NCBI GenBank assembly: GCA_035537095.1
Contig: DATLMV010000074.1
Coordinates: 1 to 10,232, forward strand
Source of the DNA: DASWNP01 sp035537095
Lineage (GTDB): Bacteria > Acidobacteriota > Blastocatellia > Pyrinomonadales > Pyrinomonadaceae
Direction of reading: 5' to 3'
Length of the DNA: 10,232 nt
Shown here: in pieces, positions 1-7,783 of the stretch
Numbering within the stretch: the stretch's first letter is position 1
Layout: each line of letters starts with the position of its first letter
Translations under genes and position numbers: made by a program
Notes under the pieces: model-generated
What the model saw: only the letters and a program-made list of their open reading frames with translations
What the model was told of the DNA's origin: nothing
Databases searched by the model: none

Positions 1-780
1 ACGGCGCGCAAGACCTGCGCGCGCGTCAACTGCCCGCCGTTCAGTTTGTTGAGCAGATCGTCGCGCTCGCCCTGCGCGAGCGAGTTGCCGGTGTTGGCGT
101 TGAGCGCGTCAACGTATTGCGCGTTGTTCATCGCGCCATACTGCGCGGTGAACTGCGGGCGCGCGACGAAGGCGTTGGCGTATGTCTGCTTGTTGGCTTC
201 GAGTTGGGCCTGCCACGCGCCCTGATTGACGATGACGCCGCGCCCGATCTCCTGCGTGTCGGGGAGGAAATCCCGGAGGCGCAGTTGCTCGTTGGTGTTG
301 AAGGCGGCCTGATAGAAACGGTAGACGAGATAGCCCGTCTCTTGAAACTCGGTCGAGACGAAGAAGGCGGCAGAGACGTTGATGCGTCGAATCTCGCGAC
401 ACTCCTGCGTTGCGCAAGAGGTAATCTGGCTCGTCCAGAAAGCGAGGCCCGCCGCGTCGGGTTCGCGATTGAAGAAATCAATGTAGTGTTGACGGACGAA
501 GAACTGCGCGTCGAAGGTCGGGTCTTTGACGGGGTTCGCGCCCGTCACAGCGTCGTTGTTCGTAATCTGGACGCTGACCGCGTTCGGCGTGCCGAGCAGG
601 AGATTGACGGGATTGCTGAGCGTGACGTTTACGGTTTCCGTAGATTCCGCGAGCACGTCGTCCGTGACGAAGATGTCGAAGGACTTGGACGCCTCGCCCG
701 CGTTGAAACGGAGCGTGCCGATGGCGGCGGTGTAGTCGGAGCGGTCGGAGGCCGTGCCGTCGGTCGTGGCGTAGGCGACG
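1..780 (-). repeat. Duplicated Calx-beta/DUF4214 module, copy in the Asp-box gene
   Basis: This segment aligns without gaps to 4082-4861 at a constant offset of 4081 bases. Positions 59-121 are identical to 4140-4202 (63 bases), and further identical runs lie near 358-385 and 471-500. Similarity falls off left-to-right beyond about 780, in the first half of the Calx-beta domain. The left end of the homology is not seen because the window ends. Confidence 0.9.
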
Positions 781-3434
781 GAGGCGGGCAAGGACGCGTC
801 CGAACGATTGAGCGTGATGCGGACGCTGCCGCCGTTCTCCGCGACGTTGTAGCCTGCCGCGTCGAAGTTGACGCTGGCGGGCGGCGTCGTGTTGTTCGTC
901 GTCAACTCATACGCGCCGCGCCCGTAGGTCGCAACCTGAATGCGCCCGCTCGCCTGCGCCGAGAAGGCCGTGACGACCACCGGAGGCATCCCCGTGTTGA
1001 AGGTCTCCCAAGTGTTGCCGCCCGCCGTCGAGCGGAAGACGCCGATGTCCGTGCCGACGTAGAGCGTGCCGGAGTTCAGAGGGTCAACAAGGAGCGCGTT
1101 GGCGGGCGTGTTCGGCAGGTTGCCGCTGATGTCCGTCCAAGACGCGCCGCGATTGACGGTCTTGAAGACGTGGCCCCTGATGGGGTCAATCGCTCCCGCA
1201 TAGCCGGAGACGGTCAGGAAAGCCGTGTCCGCGTTGTTCGGGTCAACCGTGATGCTCTCGATGAAACGATTGGGCAGACCGGAGGTGATGTCCGTCCAAG
1301 ACGCGCCGCCGTCGCCGCTGACCATCGCGCGGCCCATCGAAGAACCCGTGTAGATGATCTGCGTGTTCGAGCGCGCGACGCCGATGGCGCTCAGAGCGTC
1401 GAAGCAGGGCGACGGCGGAAAGGGCAGCCCGCACTTCGTCTGGTCGAACGAGCCGCCGGGGGAAGTCCACGTCGGCGGGTTAAGACCGCCGAGGCGTTTG
1501 GTCGTGTCGTTGCAGTTCTCGCAGATGAAGAGACGATACGTGCCGAAATAGAGGCGATGATCTACGCCGTTGCCGACGAAGGGCGGATAGAAAAGGATGC
1601 GGCGCGTCTCGGGGTCGCTGCTCTCGCCGAAGCTGGAGTCCGTGGCGATGTCGCCGCTGTAGGTCAAGCCGTTGTTGGTATAACGACGCGCGACGCCGTA
1701 CACGTAGGTCGTGAAGACCATGCCGGGGTTCGTCGGGTTGATGATGTTGCGCCCGCCGTCGCCGGAACTGAACTCGCGCCACGAACTCGTGCCGTTCAAG
1801 CGTCGCTGCGTGCCGTTGTCCTGCGTGCCGCCGTAGCTGATCGAAGGGTCGTTCGGGTGGAGCGAGAGACTGACGAACTGCGTCAGCGAGAGCGTCTGGT
1901 TGCGCGATTGGAAACTCAGCCCTCCGTCGGTTGACTTGGAGATGCCGCCGTCGTTGCCGATGTAGAGGACGTTCGGGTTATCGGTCGAGAAAGCGAACGA
2001 CTGCTGGTCGGGGTGCGTGTTGGAGATAGAGGGGTTGTACTGGAAAGCGGGGCCGCTGAAGTTGCGCGTGATGTTGGCCCAAGTGAAGCCGCCGTCCATG
2101 CTCTTGTACACGTCGCGCGAGCCGACGTAGAGCGTGTTCGCGTCGGCAGGGCTGACGTTCAGGTACGTGTTGTAGCCGAACTGTTTCAAGTCAATGCCGA
2201 GCGCGCCGCGATTCGTCCAGTTCGCGCCCGCGTCGCTGCTCACCTCGACGCGCACTTCGGCGGGTTCAATCGTCCGCCCGACAGAGACATACACTCTCTG
2301 CGGGTCGGCGGGCGTCACCGCTACGCGGATGTCGCGCGTGCTGCTCGGGCCGTAGGGCGACGTGTAGGCGAGACTGAAGTTTGCGCCGCCGTCGGTTGAC
2401 TTGTAGAGACCGGGCGTGCCGGGCGGGTCAATGGTTCGCATGGCGACGTAGATGGTCTGCGGGTCGGCGGGGTGAATGGCAATCTTGCGCGCGTTGCCGG
2501 AGATTTTCCTCGTCCAGTTGACGCCGCCGTCGGTCGAAGTAAAGAGACCGCTCGTGAAGATTTGACCGACATTCAAGTTGAGGCTCGCCGCCTGCGTCAC
2601 ATAGACGCGGTTCGGGTCGTTCGGCGAGACGACGACATCCGTGACGAGCGCCTGCGCCGGGAGCGAATCGTTGCTCACGCGCGCCCACGTCTGCCCCGCG
2701 TCGGTTGATTTCAGAAGGCCCGTGCCGAGATAGCTGTTGTCCAAGTCGCCCATCCCCGCATAGACAATCGAAGGATTGCTCGGCGCAAACGCAATCGAGC
2801 CGACGGCGAGGTCAACCTGCGTGTCGCTGACGGGCGAGAAGGTCGCGCCGCCGTCGGTCGAACGCCAGATGCCGCCGGTTGATGCGCCGACGAGGACGAG
2901 TTGCGGATTCGCGGGCGAGACGGCGATGGCGTTGATGCGCCCGCTCGTCACGCCCCACGCGTCGAACGAAGAGGTGGGCGCGGGGCCGATGGGCGTCCAT
3001 TCGTGCTGCGCCAGCAGTTCGGTGCGTCCTTTGGCAGCGCGCGGGCGCGACTCCCAAGCGCGTCGGCGCGCGTTCGCCGGAATCGTGTTGAAGGGATAAG
3101 CGCGCTTCAAATAGAAGAACTTCTGGCGGCCCTCCACGTCTTCGCCCGCCTCGTCCTCCTCCTGCGTCGGCTCGAAGAATCTCTCGGAGGGCTTCGCGGG
3201 AGAAGCATTGCGCGCGACGCGGCCCGTGCGTGTGTTGCGACGCGCACCCGTGCGGCTCGCAGTTGCAGCGGCGGCGCGACGCTTCGCGCGCTTCTGCTTG
3301 GCGGCGGAGTCTTGCGCGCCCGCCAGCCAGACGACGCCGAACGCGACGAGCAGGCAGACGGAGAGCGACCAGAGGCGATGAACCGGCAAGCGACGAGGCA
3401 CACGCGATACGGCGGAATCGTTTCTTTTATTCAT
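1..3434 (-). CDS. Exported Asp-box (BNR/sortilin-like) repeat protein with Calx-beta and DUF4214 tail, 3' end cut by window
   Basis: The frame is open from an ATG at 3434 to the left edge: 1144 codons with no stop. Residues 1-40 look like a Sec signal peptide: a basic n-region (RRLPVHR), the hydrophobic run SLSVCLLVAFGVVWLAGA, and probable cleavage after AGA-40. Residues 46-80 form an Arg/Ala/Lys-rich linker, followed by an acidic patch (QEEDEAGEDVE). Residues about 145-845 carry around ten Asp-boxes of the S-x-D-x-G-x-x-W/F type, at about 192, 243, 300, 346, 399, 445, 501, 706, 759 (degenerate) and 802. This pattern is known from sortilin/Vps10, sialidase and YCF48-like beta-propellers. Four cysteines (638, 641, 668, 677) cluster between propeller repeats. 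A Calx-beta domain spans about 854-960 and DUF4214 starts near 975. By comparison with the neighbouring protease, about 76 codons are missing beyond the edge. There is no clear Shine-Dalgarno, but the signal peptide supports this start. The protein is probably extracellular or surface-bound. No enzymatic residues are recognisable and its substrate or ligand is unknown. Confidence 0.9.
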   Translation of the reverse strand, partial: MNKRNDSAVSRVPRRLPVHRLWSLSVCLLVAFGVVWLAGAQDSAAKQKRAKRRAAAATASRTGARRNTRTGRVARNASPAKPSERFFEPTQEEDEAGEDVEGRQKFFYLKRAYPFNTIPANARRRAWESRPRAAKGRTELLAQHEWTPIGPAPTSSFDAWGVTSGRINAIAVSPANPQLVLVGASTGGIWRSTDGGATFSPVSDTQVDLAVGSIAFAPSNPSIVYAGMGDLDNSYLGTGLLKSTDAGQTWARVSNDSLPAQALVTDVVVSPNDPNRVYVTQAASLNLNVGQIFTSGLFTSTDGGVNWTRKISGNARKIAIHPADPQTIYVAMRTIDPPGTPGLYKSTDGGANFSLAYTSPYGPSSTRDIRVAVTPADPQRVYVSVGRTIEPAEVRVEVSSDAGANWTNRGALGIDLKQFGYNTYLNVSPADANTLYVGSRDVYKSMDGGFTWANITRNFSGPAFQYNPSISNTHPDQQSFAFSTDNPNVLYIGNDGGISKSTDGGLSFQSRNQTLSLTQFVSLSLHPNDPSISYGGTQDNGTQRRLNGTSSWREFSSGDGGRNIINPTNPGMVFTTYVYGVARRYTNNGLTYSGDIATDSSFGESSDPETRRILFYPPFVGNGVDHRLYFGTYRLFICENCNDTTKRLGGLNPPTWTSPGGSFDQTKCGLPFPPSPCFDALSAIGVARSNTQIIYTGSSMGRAMVSGDGGASWTDITSGLPNRFIESITVDPNNADTAFLTVSGYAGAIDPIRGHVFKTVNRGASWTDISGNLPNTPANALLVDPLNSGTLYVGTDIGVFRSTAGGNTWETFNTGMPPVVVTAFSAQASGRIQVATYGRGAYELTTNNTTPPASVNFDAAGYNVAENGGSVRITLNRSDASLPASVAYATTDGTASDRSDYTAAIGTLRFNAGEASKSFDIFVTDDVLAESTETVNVTLSNPVNLLLGTPNAVSVQITNNDAVTGANPVKDPTFDAQFFVRQHYIDFFNREPDAAGLAFWTSQITSCATQECREIRRINVSAAFFVSTEFQETGYLVYRFYQAAFNTNEQLRLRDFLPDTQEIGRGVIVNQGAWQAQLEANKQTYANAFVARPQFTAQYGAMNNAQYVDALNANTGNSLAQGERDDLLNKLNGGQLTRAQVLRA

Positions 3435-3470
3435 GGAAAACTCAACTCGCGGACGAACAGACGCCGAAGT

Positions 3471-3499
3471 CTTACATCTATTTTGAGATTTGTTGTAAA
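3471..3499 (-). promoter_or_regulatory. Candidate proximal promoter for the Asp-box gene
   Basis: On the minus strand TTTACA (3494-3499, five of six matches) and TGTAAG (3471-3476, four of six) are separated by 17 bases in the AT-rich part of the gap. It would start transcription about 30 bases before the ATG at 3434. It is better placed than the distal candidate but has a weaker -35 element. Confidence 0.4.
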
Positions 3500-3674
3500 T
3501 GCGAACTGCGGAAAATCATCAAGGGTAACGGGCCGGAACAAAAGAACGCTCTGGACGGGTGTTCCTTCGTCCTGATTGTCCGGGCTCAAACTTGCGGGGA
3601 GTGGGTTGCCGCGCGTGTCGGGTTGCGCCGGATGTTTGCCGGAGAGGCTGACGCGGCCTCGACCGGATAATTCA

Positions 3675-3704
3675 ACTCTAGATTCCGCGCACGGTCGCTG
3701 TCAA
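3675..3704 (-). promoter_or_regulatory. Candidate distal promoter for the Asp-box gene
   Basis: On the minus strand a consensus TTGACA (3699-3704) and TAGAGT (3675-3680, four of six matches) are separated by 18 bases. This would give a leader of about 230 bases before the ATG at 3434. The match is by eye to the general sigma-70 pattern. Confidence 0.35.
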
Positions 3705-3778
3705 GATTTCGCCGCAGTTATCCGTTGCCAAAACTGCGGAGGCGACGGACGGCGACCCGGCGCGGGGGCAATGCGTCA

Positions 3779-3829
3779 GACGCGTTGACGCGTGGAAAAA
3801 TTCATTTCTCTTCCACGCGTCAACGCGTC
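3779..3829. terminator. Perfect 19-bp inverted repeat, probable transcription stop or hairpin after the protease gene
   Basis: The arms 3779-3797 and 3811-3829 are exact reverse complements, separated by a 13-base AT-rich loop. The repeat begins 24 bases beyond the protease stop codon, a typical terminator position. Each arm contains ACGCGT twice, separated by two bases, so the site holds four copies of a 6-base palindrome. No U-tract follows on either strand, so it is not a standard intrinsic terminator. A protein-binding site or an RNA-stabilising hairpin is also possible. Confidence 0.5.
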
Positions 3830-3852
3830 GTTTGACATCTCCCGTCCGGTTT

Positions 3853-6800
3853 CTACGACGGGCCGAAGCGTTGCTGGTACTCGGTCGAAGTGATGAAGGC
3901 TTTGACCATCTCCGCCGAAATGTAGTTGCCGCCGAACTGGTTGAGTTTCGTCAACCAGAAGAAGTAACCGGAGTAGTCCGTGTTCGGAGAGTCGTTCGGA
4001 TTCCTTCGCAGGTAGCCGAAGTATTGCATCAGGACGAACGCGCGGTTGCGATGCAGGTTCGTGAACGTCTGATTCTGGGCGACCTTGCGCAGAACCGTCG
4101 CGCGCGTCTCCGTGCCGACGTTGAGGCCGTTAATCAGCGCGTCGCGCTCGCCCTGCGCGAGCGAGTTGCCGGTGTTGGCGTTGAGCGCGTCAACGTATTG
4201 CGTGTTGTTCAGCCCGCCGTAGAGCGCGTTGAACTGCGGGCGCGTGACGAACTCGTTGAAGAAGGCCACCGTGTTGGCTTCGAGCAGGGCTTCCGCGCCG
4301 GGCTGCCCGATGATGACGCCGCGACCGATCTCGCGCTGGTCTGCGAGGAAGTCGCGCAGGCGCAGCGTCTCGCCCGTATTGAACGCCACCTGATGCGCGC
4401 GATAGACGAGATAGCCGGTCTGCTGAAACTCTCCCGAGACGAAGAAGGCGGCAGAGACGTTGATGCGACGGACTTCGCGGCATTCTTGCGTCGTGCACTC
4501 GTCAATCTGGTTCTTCCAGAAAGCGAGGCCCCCTGCGTCCGGCTCGCGGTTGAAGAAATCAATGTAGTGTTGACGGACGAAGAAGGTGGAATCAAAGGTC
4601 GGGTCTTTGACCGGGTTCGCGCCCGTCACGGCGTCGTTGTCGGTGATGTTGACGGTGAAGGCGTTCAGCCCACCGAGCGAGGTCTGGAAGGGACTCGTCA
4701 GCGTGACGGTGAAACTCTCCGCGCCTTCGTTGAAGACATCATCGGTGATAAAGACATCGAAGGACTTCGTTGTCTCGCCCGCTGCGAAGCGGAGCGTGCC
4801 GAGCGCGGCGGTGTAGTCGGAGCGGTCGTTGGCCGAGAAGTCGTTGGTCTGGTAGAAGACGGTCGCGGCGTTGGCCGTGTCGCCCGTGCGCGTGACGGTC
4901 AGCGTTATCTTGCTGATGTTCTCGCCGACGGTCGTGTTGGGCGCGTTGAATTGGACGGTGTTCGGGCCCGCCGCGTCGTCGTTCTGGATGGTCAGCGTCG
5001 CGGTGTTTTGCGCGCCGAGCGACGCGCCGTTGGTCGGGTTGCTGAGCGCGATGTTGAGGGTTTCGTGCGGCTCGATAATCGCGTCGTTGTTGATCGTGAT
5101 GGTGAAATCCCTGAAGGTTTCGCCCGGAGCGAAAGTCAGCGTGCCGCTCGTGGCGATGTAATCACCATTGATACCGGCGATGGCCGTCCCGTTGCTCGTC
5201 GTGTAGTTGACGGATTGCGTCGTCGCGGCATCGCCGCCGCGGACGATCCTGATGGTCGCCGTGCCCGCGTTTTCGCTGACGGCGTAGTTGGCTTGACTGA
5301 GTTGGAAGGTTGCCGGAATGGTCGTCGGGCGCGGCGTAAACGTGACGCTCGCCGCGTTGTTCAGGCTAATCGGGGAGTTCGGGAACTCCGACGTGTGCGA
5401 CGCGATGACGTAAGCCTCCGGCTCGCCGCCCGAGATACCGACGACGGGGTGCAGATTATTGTTGCCGCTCCCGTAGCGCGTGATGATCGTGCCGTCCTGT
5501 CGCAACTCAATTTCAAAGTTAATAGGGTTGGTTGGGTTTGTAACTGGTGTCGCCGGACAACCCGGCGCGGTGAAGGGCACGCCCTGCCAGCGGAAGATGA
5601 TCCGCGTGGCGTCCGGCTTGACGACGTAGATACCGGCATCGGCGCGGAAGCACGTCCGCAGGTCAATGTCGTCCCAGAGTCCGGCGATCATGTTCTGCCC
5701 GTTCAAGCCCGCGATGGAACTTGGCACGTCGTTGGAGTCGCCGTTCTCTCGCGTGGGCGGCCCGAACTGCGTGGCGTAGGGCGGAAAATAGATCGCGCCA
5801 TTGCTTGAGAGCATGATCTGCTGGCCGCGCGGGCTGCGGTAGAAATCGAAGCCGAAGGGCAGGAAATAGGCTGAATAAACATCGTCGGCGTTCAGCAGGA
5901 GACGTTCGCTGGTGTCGGTCGAGAGACCGCCGCCGCTGCCGAGGGCGAAGACGTACGGGTCTGTGCCATGATTCTGGCCGACGGTGACGAAGATGCTCGC
6001 CGTGCTTGAGTTGCCCGCGTTGTCGTAGGTGCGCAGTTCGATAGTGCCCTGAAAATTGCGATACGGAATATCAACGTTGACGCTCTGGTGCGTGCCCGCC
6101 GGAGCGGGAAGGATGGTGCTCGGCATGAGCGTGCGCTGGTTGGTGTTCGAGACGAAGTAGAAGTCGTAATCAGCCGCCGTGCCGCTGTTGCCGTCGTCGC
6201 CGGGCGCGTTCCAACTGAGCGTGACGGTGCGACCGTTGATGGCGGTGTGAACGAAGTTCGACGCGGCAGCGGGCGCGGTCGTGTCAACGACGCCGCCAGC
6301 CTCGCGCGCGCTCTGAATCGAGTTGAAGACGTTCAAGCGTCGGCCCGTCGTCGTCTTACCCTGAAGCGAGGCGAGCACGTCGCCGCTGTAGGCGAGGACG
6401 CCGCGCAGGTGTTCCATGTCTATGTTCGGGTTGGCGGCGAGCACGAGCGCGGCCCCGCCGGAGACGTGCGGCGTCGCCATCGAAGTGCCGCTGAAGAAAG
6501 AGTAGGTGTTGTTGGGCGTGGTGCTCAGAATTTGGGAACCGGGTGCGCCCATGCTGACGACGCGCCCGCCGAAGTTGGAGAAACTGGAAAGCCCGTCAGG
6601 GTCAGCGGTGTTGGTCGAGGCGACGGCGAGCACGTTCGGGAGGTCGTAGTTCGAGGGAAAGTGCGGGAAGCCGAAGTTGTCAACCCCGTCGTTGCCCGCT
6701 GCGGCGACGAACAGGATGCCGACGTTATTGAGTTGGAGAATCGCGTCGCGCGCGCTCAACGAACCGCCCGCGCCGCCGTAAGAGTTGTTGAGGACGCGGA

Positions 6801-7725
6801 GGTTGACGCCGCGCTGCTTCATCATTCGCGCGTAGTTGTAACCGCCGATAATGTCGGAGGTCGAGCCGCCGTCGGGGCCGAGCACCTTGATGGACATGAT
6901 CTTGACTTGCCAGTTGACGCCCGTCACGCCGATGCCGTTGTTGCCGCGCGCGCCGATTGTGCCCGCGACGTGCGTGCCGTGATCGTCGCCCGGCTGACTG
7001 TCGAAGACGGTGCGGTCGCCGTTGGCGAAGTCCCACCCGTTCACGTCGTCTATAAAACCGTTGCCGTCGTTGTCCACGTTGTCCACCGTCGAGTCGCCGG
7101 GATTGACCCACATGTTGGGCGCGAGGTCTTGGTGGACGTTGTTGACGCCGCCGTCAATCACGCCGACGACGACGTTGGGGTCGCCCGTCGTGATGTCCCA
7201 TGCCTGCGGCGCGCTGATTCTGGTCATCGCGTACTGCTCGCCGTAGCGCGGGTCGTTGGGCGTCGCCGTCTTGCGCCAGATGTAGTTCGGCTCGGCGTAG
7301 AGCACGTCGGAGCGCGCGTTGAGTCCGTCTATGGCGCGCAGCGTGTCGTCGGCTGCGACGCGCGCGAGGCGCAGGCCCGAAACGATGTCGGAGCCGTCGA
7401 AGCGTTCGACGCGGACGGAAATCTCGTTGCCGGTCTCGTCCGTCACGGGCAGCACAACGTCCGCGCCGCCCTCGGCGGAAACCGCGTCGCGCGTCTTCTC
7501 GATGACCGACGCGTCCGCGCGGAAGCGCACGAGGACTTCGCCGGGAACGTACTCCCCGACGGGTTCGACTTTAGACCTCGATTTATAAGAGCTTGCGGCG
7601 GCGGCGAAGGCGTCGCGCGCTGGCATCAGGGCGACGGCCAAAAGGAGGAAGCTCAAGAAGACGGCGAGGCCGCGACGCATATTTTCGGCGCGCGGCGTCC
7701 GGCGGGATAGAGACGAAAGCGACAT
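3853..7725 (-). CDS. Exported subtilisin-family (S8) serine protease with FnIII-like, nidogen-like, two Calx-beta and DUF4214 regions
   Basis: This is a complete 1290-residue protein ending in TAG. Residues 1-41 are a signal peptide (hydrophobic GLAVFLSFLLLAVALMP, likely cleavage after AFA-41). Residues 55-150 resemble an S8 propeptide (EYVPGEVLVRF at the start, VLYAEPNY at the end). The catalytic domain covers about 160-470: Asp191 in VGVIDGG, His249 in DDHGTHVAG, oxyanion Asn345 in AAAGNDG and Ser415 in SGTSMATPHVSG. DNDGNGFIDD at 218-227 looks like a calcium-binding loop. An FnIII-like domain follows (about 484-582), then a nidogen-like beta-sandwich (about 590-798: SSNGAIYF, AGLWDDID, IIFRWQGV). 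Two Calx-beta domains (about 803-916 and 921-1031) precede two DUF4214 motifs (about 1047-1110 and 1220-1288). The ATG at 7725 is chosen because a TAAGGAG stands 8 bases upstream; Met16 (7680) would also give a signal peptide but has no ribosome site. The protein presumably cleaves proteins outside the cytoplasm; its targets are unknown. Its tail is shared with the gene downstream. Confidence 0.95.
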   Translation of the reverse strand: MSLSSLSRRTPRAENMRRGLAVFLSFLLLAVALMPARDAFAAAASSYKSRSKVEPVGEYVPGEVLVRFRADASVIEKTRDAVSAEGGADVVLPVTDETGNEISVRVERFDGSDIVSGLRLARVAADDTLRAIDGLNARSDVLYAEPNYIWRKTATPNDPRYGEQYAMTRISAPQAWDITTGDPNVVVGVIDGGVNNVHQDLAPNMWVNPGDSTVDNVDNDGNGFIDDVNGWDFANGDRTVFDSQPGDDHGTHVAGTIGARGNNGIGVTGVNWQVKIMSIKVLGPDGGSTSDIIGGYNYARMMKQRGVNLRVLNNSYGGAGGSLSARDAILQLNNVGILFVAAAGNDGVDNFGFPHFPSNYDLPNVLAVASTNTADPDGLSSFSNFGGRVVSMGAPGSQILSTTPNNTYSFFSGTSMATPHVSGGAALVLAANPNIDMEHLRGVLAYSGDVLASLQGKTTTGRRLNVFNSIQSAREAGGVVDTTAPAAASNFVHTAINGRTVTLSWNAPGDDGNSGTAADYDFYFVSNTNQRTLMPSTILPAPAGTHQSVNVDIPYRNFQGTIELRTYDNAGNSSTASIFVTVGQNHGTDPYVFALGSGGGLSTDTSERLLLNADDVYSAYFLPFGFDFYRSPRGQQIMLSSNGAIYFPPYATQFGPPTRENGDSNDVPSSIAGLNGQNMIAGLWDDIDLRTCFRADAGIYVVKPDATRIIFRWQGVPFTAPGCPATPVTNPTNPINFEIELRQDGTIITRYGSGNNNLHPVVGISGGEPEAYVIASHTSEFPNSPISLNNAASVTFTPRPTTIPATFQLSQANYAVSENAGTATIRIVRGGDAATTQSVNYTTSNGTAIAGINGDYIATSGTLTFAPGETFRDFTITINNDAIIEPHETLNIALSNPTNGASLGAQNTATLTIQNDDAAGPNTVQFNAPNTTVGENISKITLTVTRTGDTANAATVFYQTNDFSANDRSDYTAALGTLRFAAGETTKSFDVFITDDVFNEGAESFTVTLTSPFQTSLGGLNAFTVNITDNDAVTGANPVKDPTFDSTFFVRQHYIDFFNREPDAGGLAFWKNQIDECTTQECREVRRINVSAAFFVSGEFQQTGYLVYRAHQVAFNTGETLRLRDFLADQREIGRGVIIGQPGAEALLEANTVAFFNEFVTRPQFNALYGGLNNTQYVDALNANTGNSLAQGERDALINGLNVGTETRATVLRKVAQNQTFTNLHRNRAFVLMQYFGYLRRNPNDSPNTDYSGYFFWLTKLNQFGGNYISAEMVKAFITSTEYQQRFGPS
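4082..4861 (-). repeat. Duplicated Calx-beta/DUF4214 module, copy in the protease gene
   Basis: This is the partner of 1-780. It encodes protease residues from about 955 to 1214: the second half of the second Calx-beta domain, the junction DAVTGANPVKDPTFD and the first DUF4214 motif. Hand comparison of about 183 residues from that junction onward gives roughly 75% identity with the Asp-box protein. The remaining protease residues, 1215-1290, hold a second DUF4214 motif whose counterpart falls outside the window. Confidence 0.9.
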
Positions 7726-7733
7726 CGAGGAAA

Positions 7734-7740
7734 CTCCTTA
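7734..7740 (-). promoter_or_regulatory. Shine-Dalgarno site of the protease gene
   Basis: TAAGGAG on the minus strand stands 8 bases before the ATG at 7725. It decides that start over the internal ATG at 7680, which has no purine-rich sequence in front of it. Confidence 0.8.
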
Positions 7741-7758
7741 TTCCCGGCGAGGGAAATG

Positions 7759-7783
7759 CTTATATAAAATTATCCGGAGTCAA
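7759..7783 (-). promoter_or_regulatory. AT-rich promoter-like region of the protease gene
   Basis: On the minus strand a T-tract leads into TTGACT (7778-7783) and then TATAAG (7759-7764). Both hexamers are near consensus, but the 13-base spacer is shorter than the usual 16-18, so the real -35 element may differ. The location, 34 bases upstream of the start codon, in the most AT-rich patch of the gap, supports promoter activity. A small TTCCC/GGGAA stem (7741-7745 and 7751-7755) would lie in the leader, just ahead of the ribosome site. Confidence 0.4.

Larger units (their letters stand above)
3435..3852. other. Intergenic gap between the protease gene and the Asp-box protein gene
   Basis: These 418 bases contain no supported gene. 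From the protease side they hold a perfect 19-bp inverted repeat, an 8-bp stem CCGCAGTT/AACTGCGG (3712-3719 and 3732-3739), and two candidate promoters facing the Asp-box gene. Short stems GGACG/CGTCC (3553-3557 and 3568-3572) and GGAACA/TGTTCC (3535-3540 and 3560-3565) overlap and cannot form together. The gap is larger than expected inside a tight operon, which suggests the downstream gene has its own promoter. Confidence 0.7.

Noticed and set aside
117..1934. Long open frame of 605 codons on the plus strand
   Set aside because: It is antisense to the Asp-box gene, whose translation shows clear domains. The plus frame gives Arg/Val/Asp-rich sequence with no fold, as expected opposite G+C-rich coding DNA.
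3535..3572. Possible structured RNA or riboswitch upstream of the Asp-box gene
   Set aside because: The stems are short, mutually exclusive and match no known class by eye.
3832..5808. Long open frame of 658 codons on the plus strand
   Set aside because: It is antisense to the protease C-terminal half. Its resemblance to the plus frame at 117-1934 simply reflects the duplicated module on the other strand.
6088..7710. Open frame of 540 codons on the plus strand
   Set aside because: It is antisense to the protease catalytic region, low-complexity Arg/Val/Ala composition, no recognisable motif.
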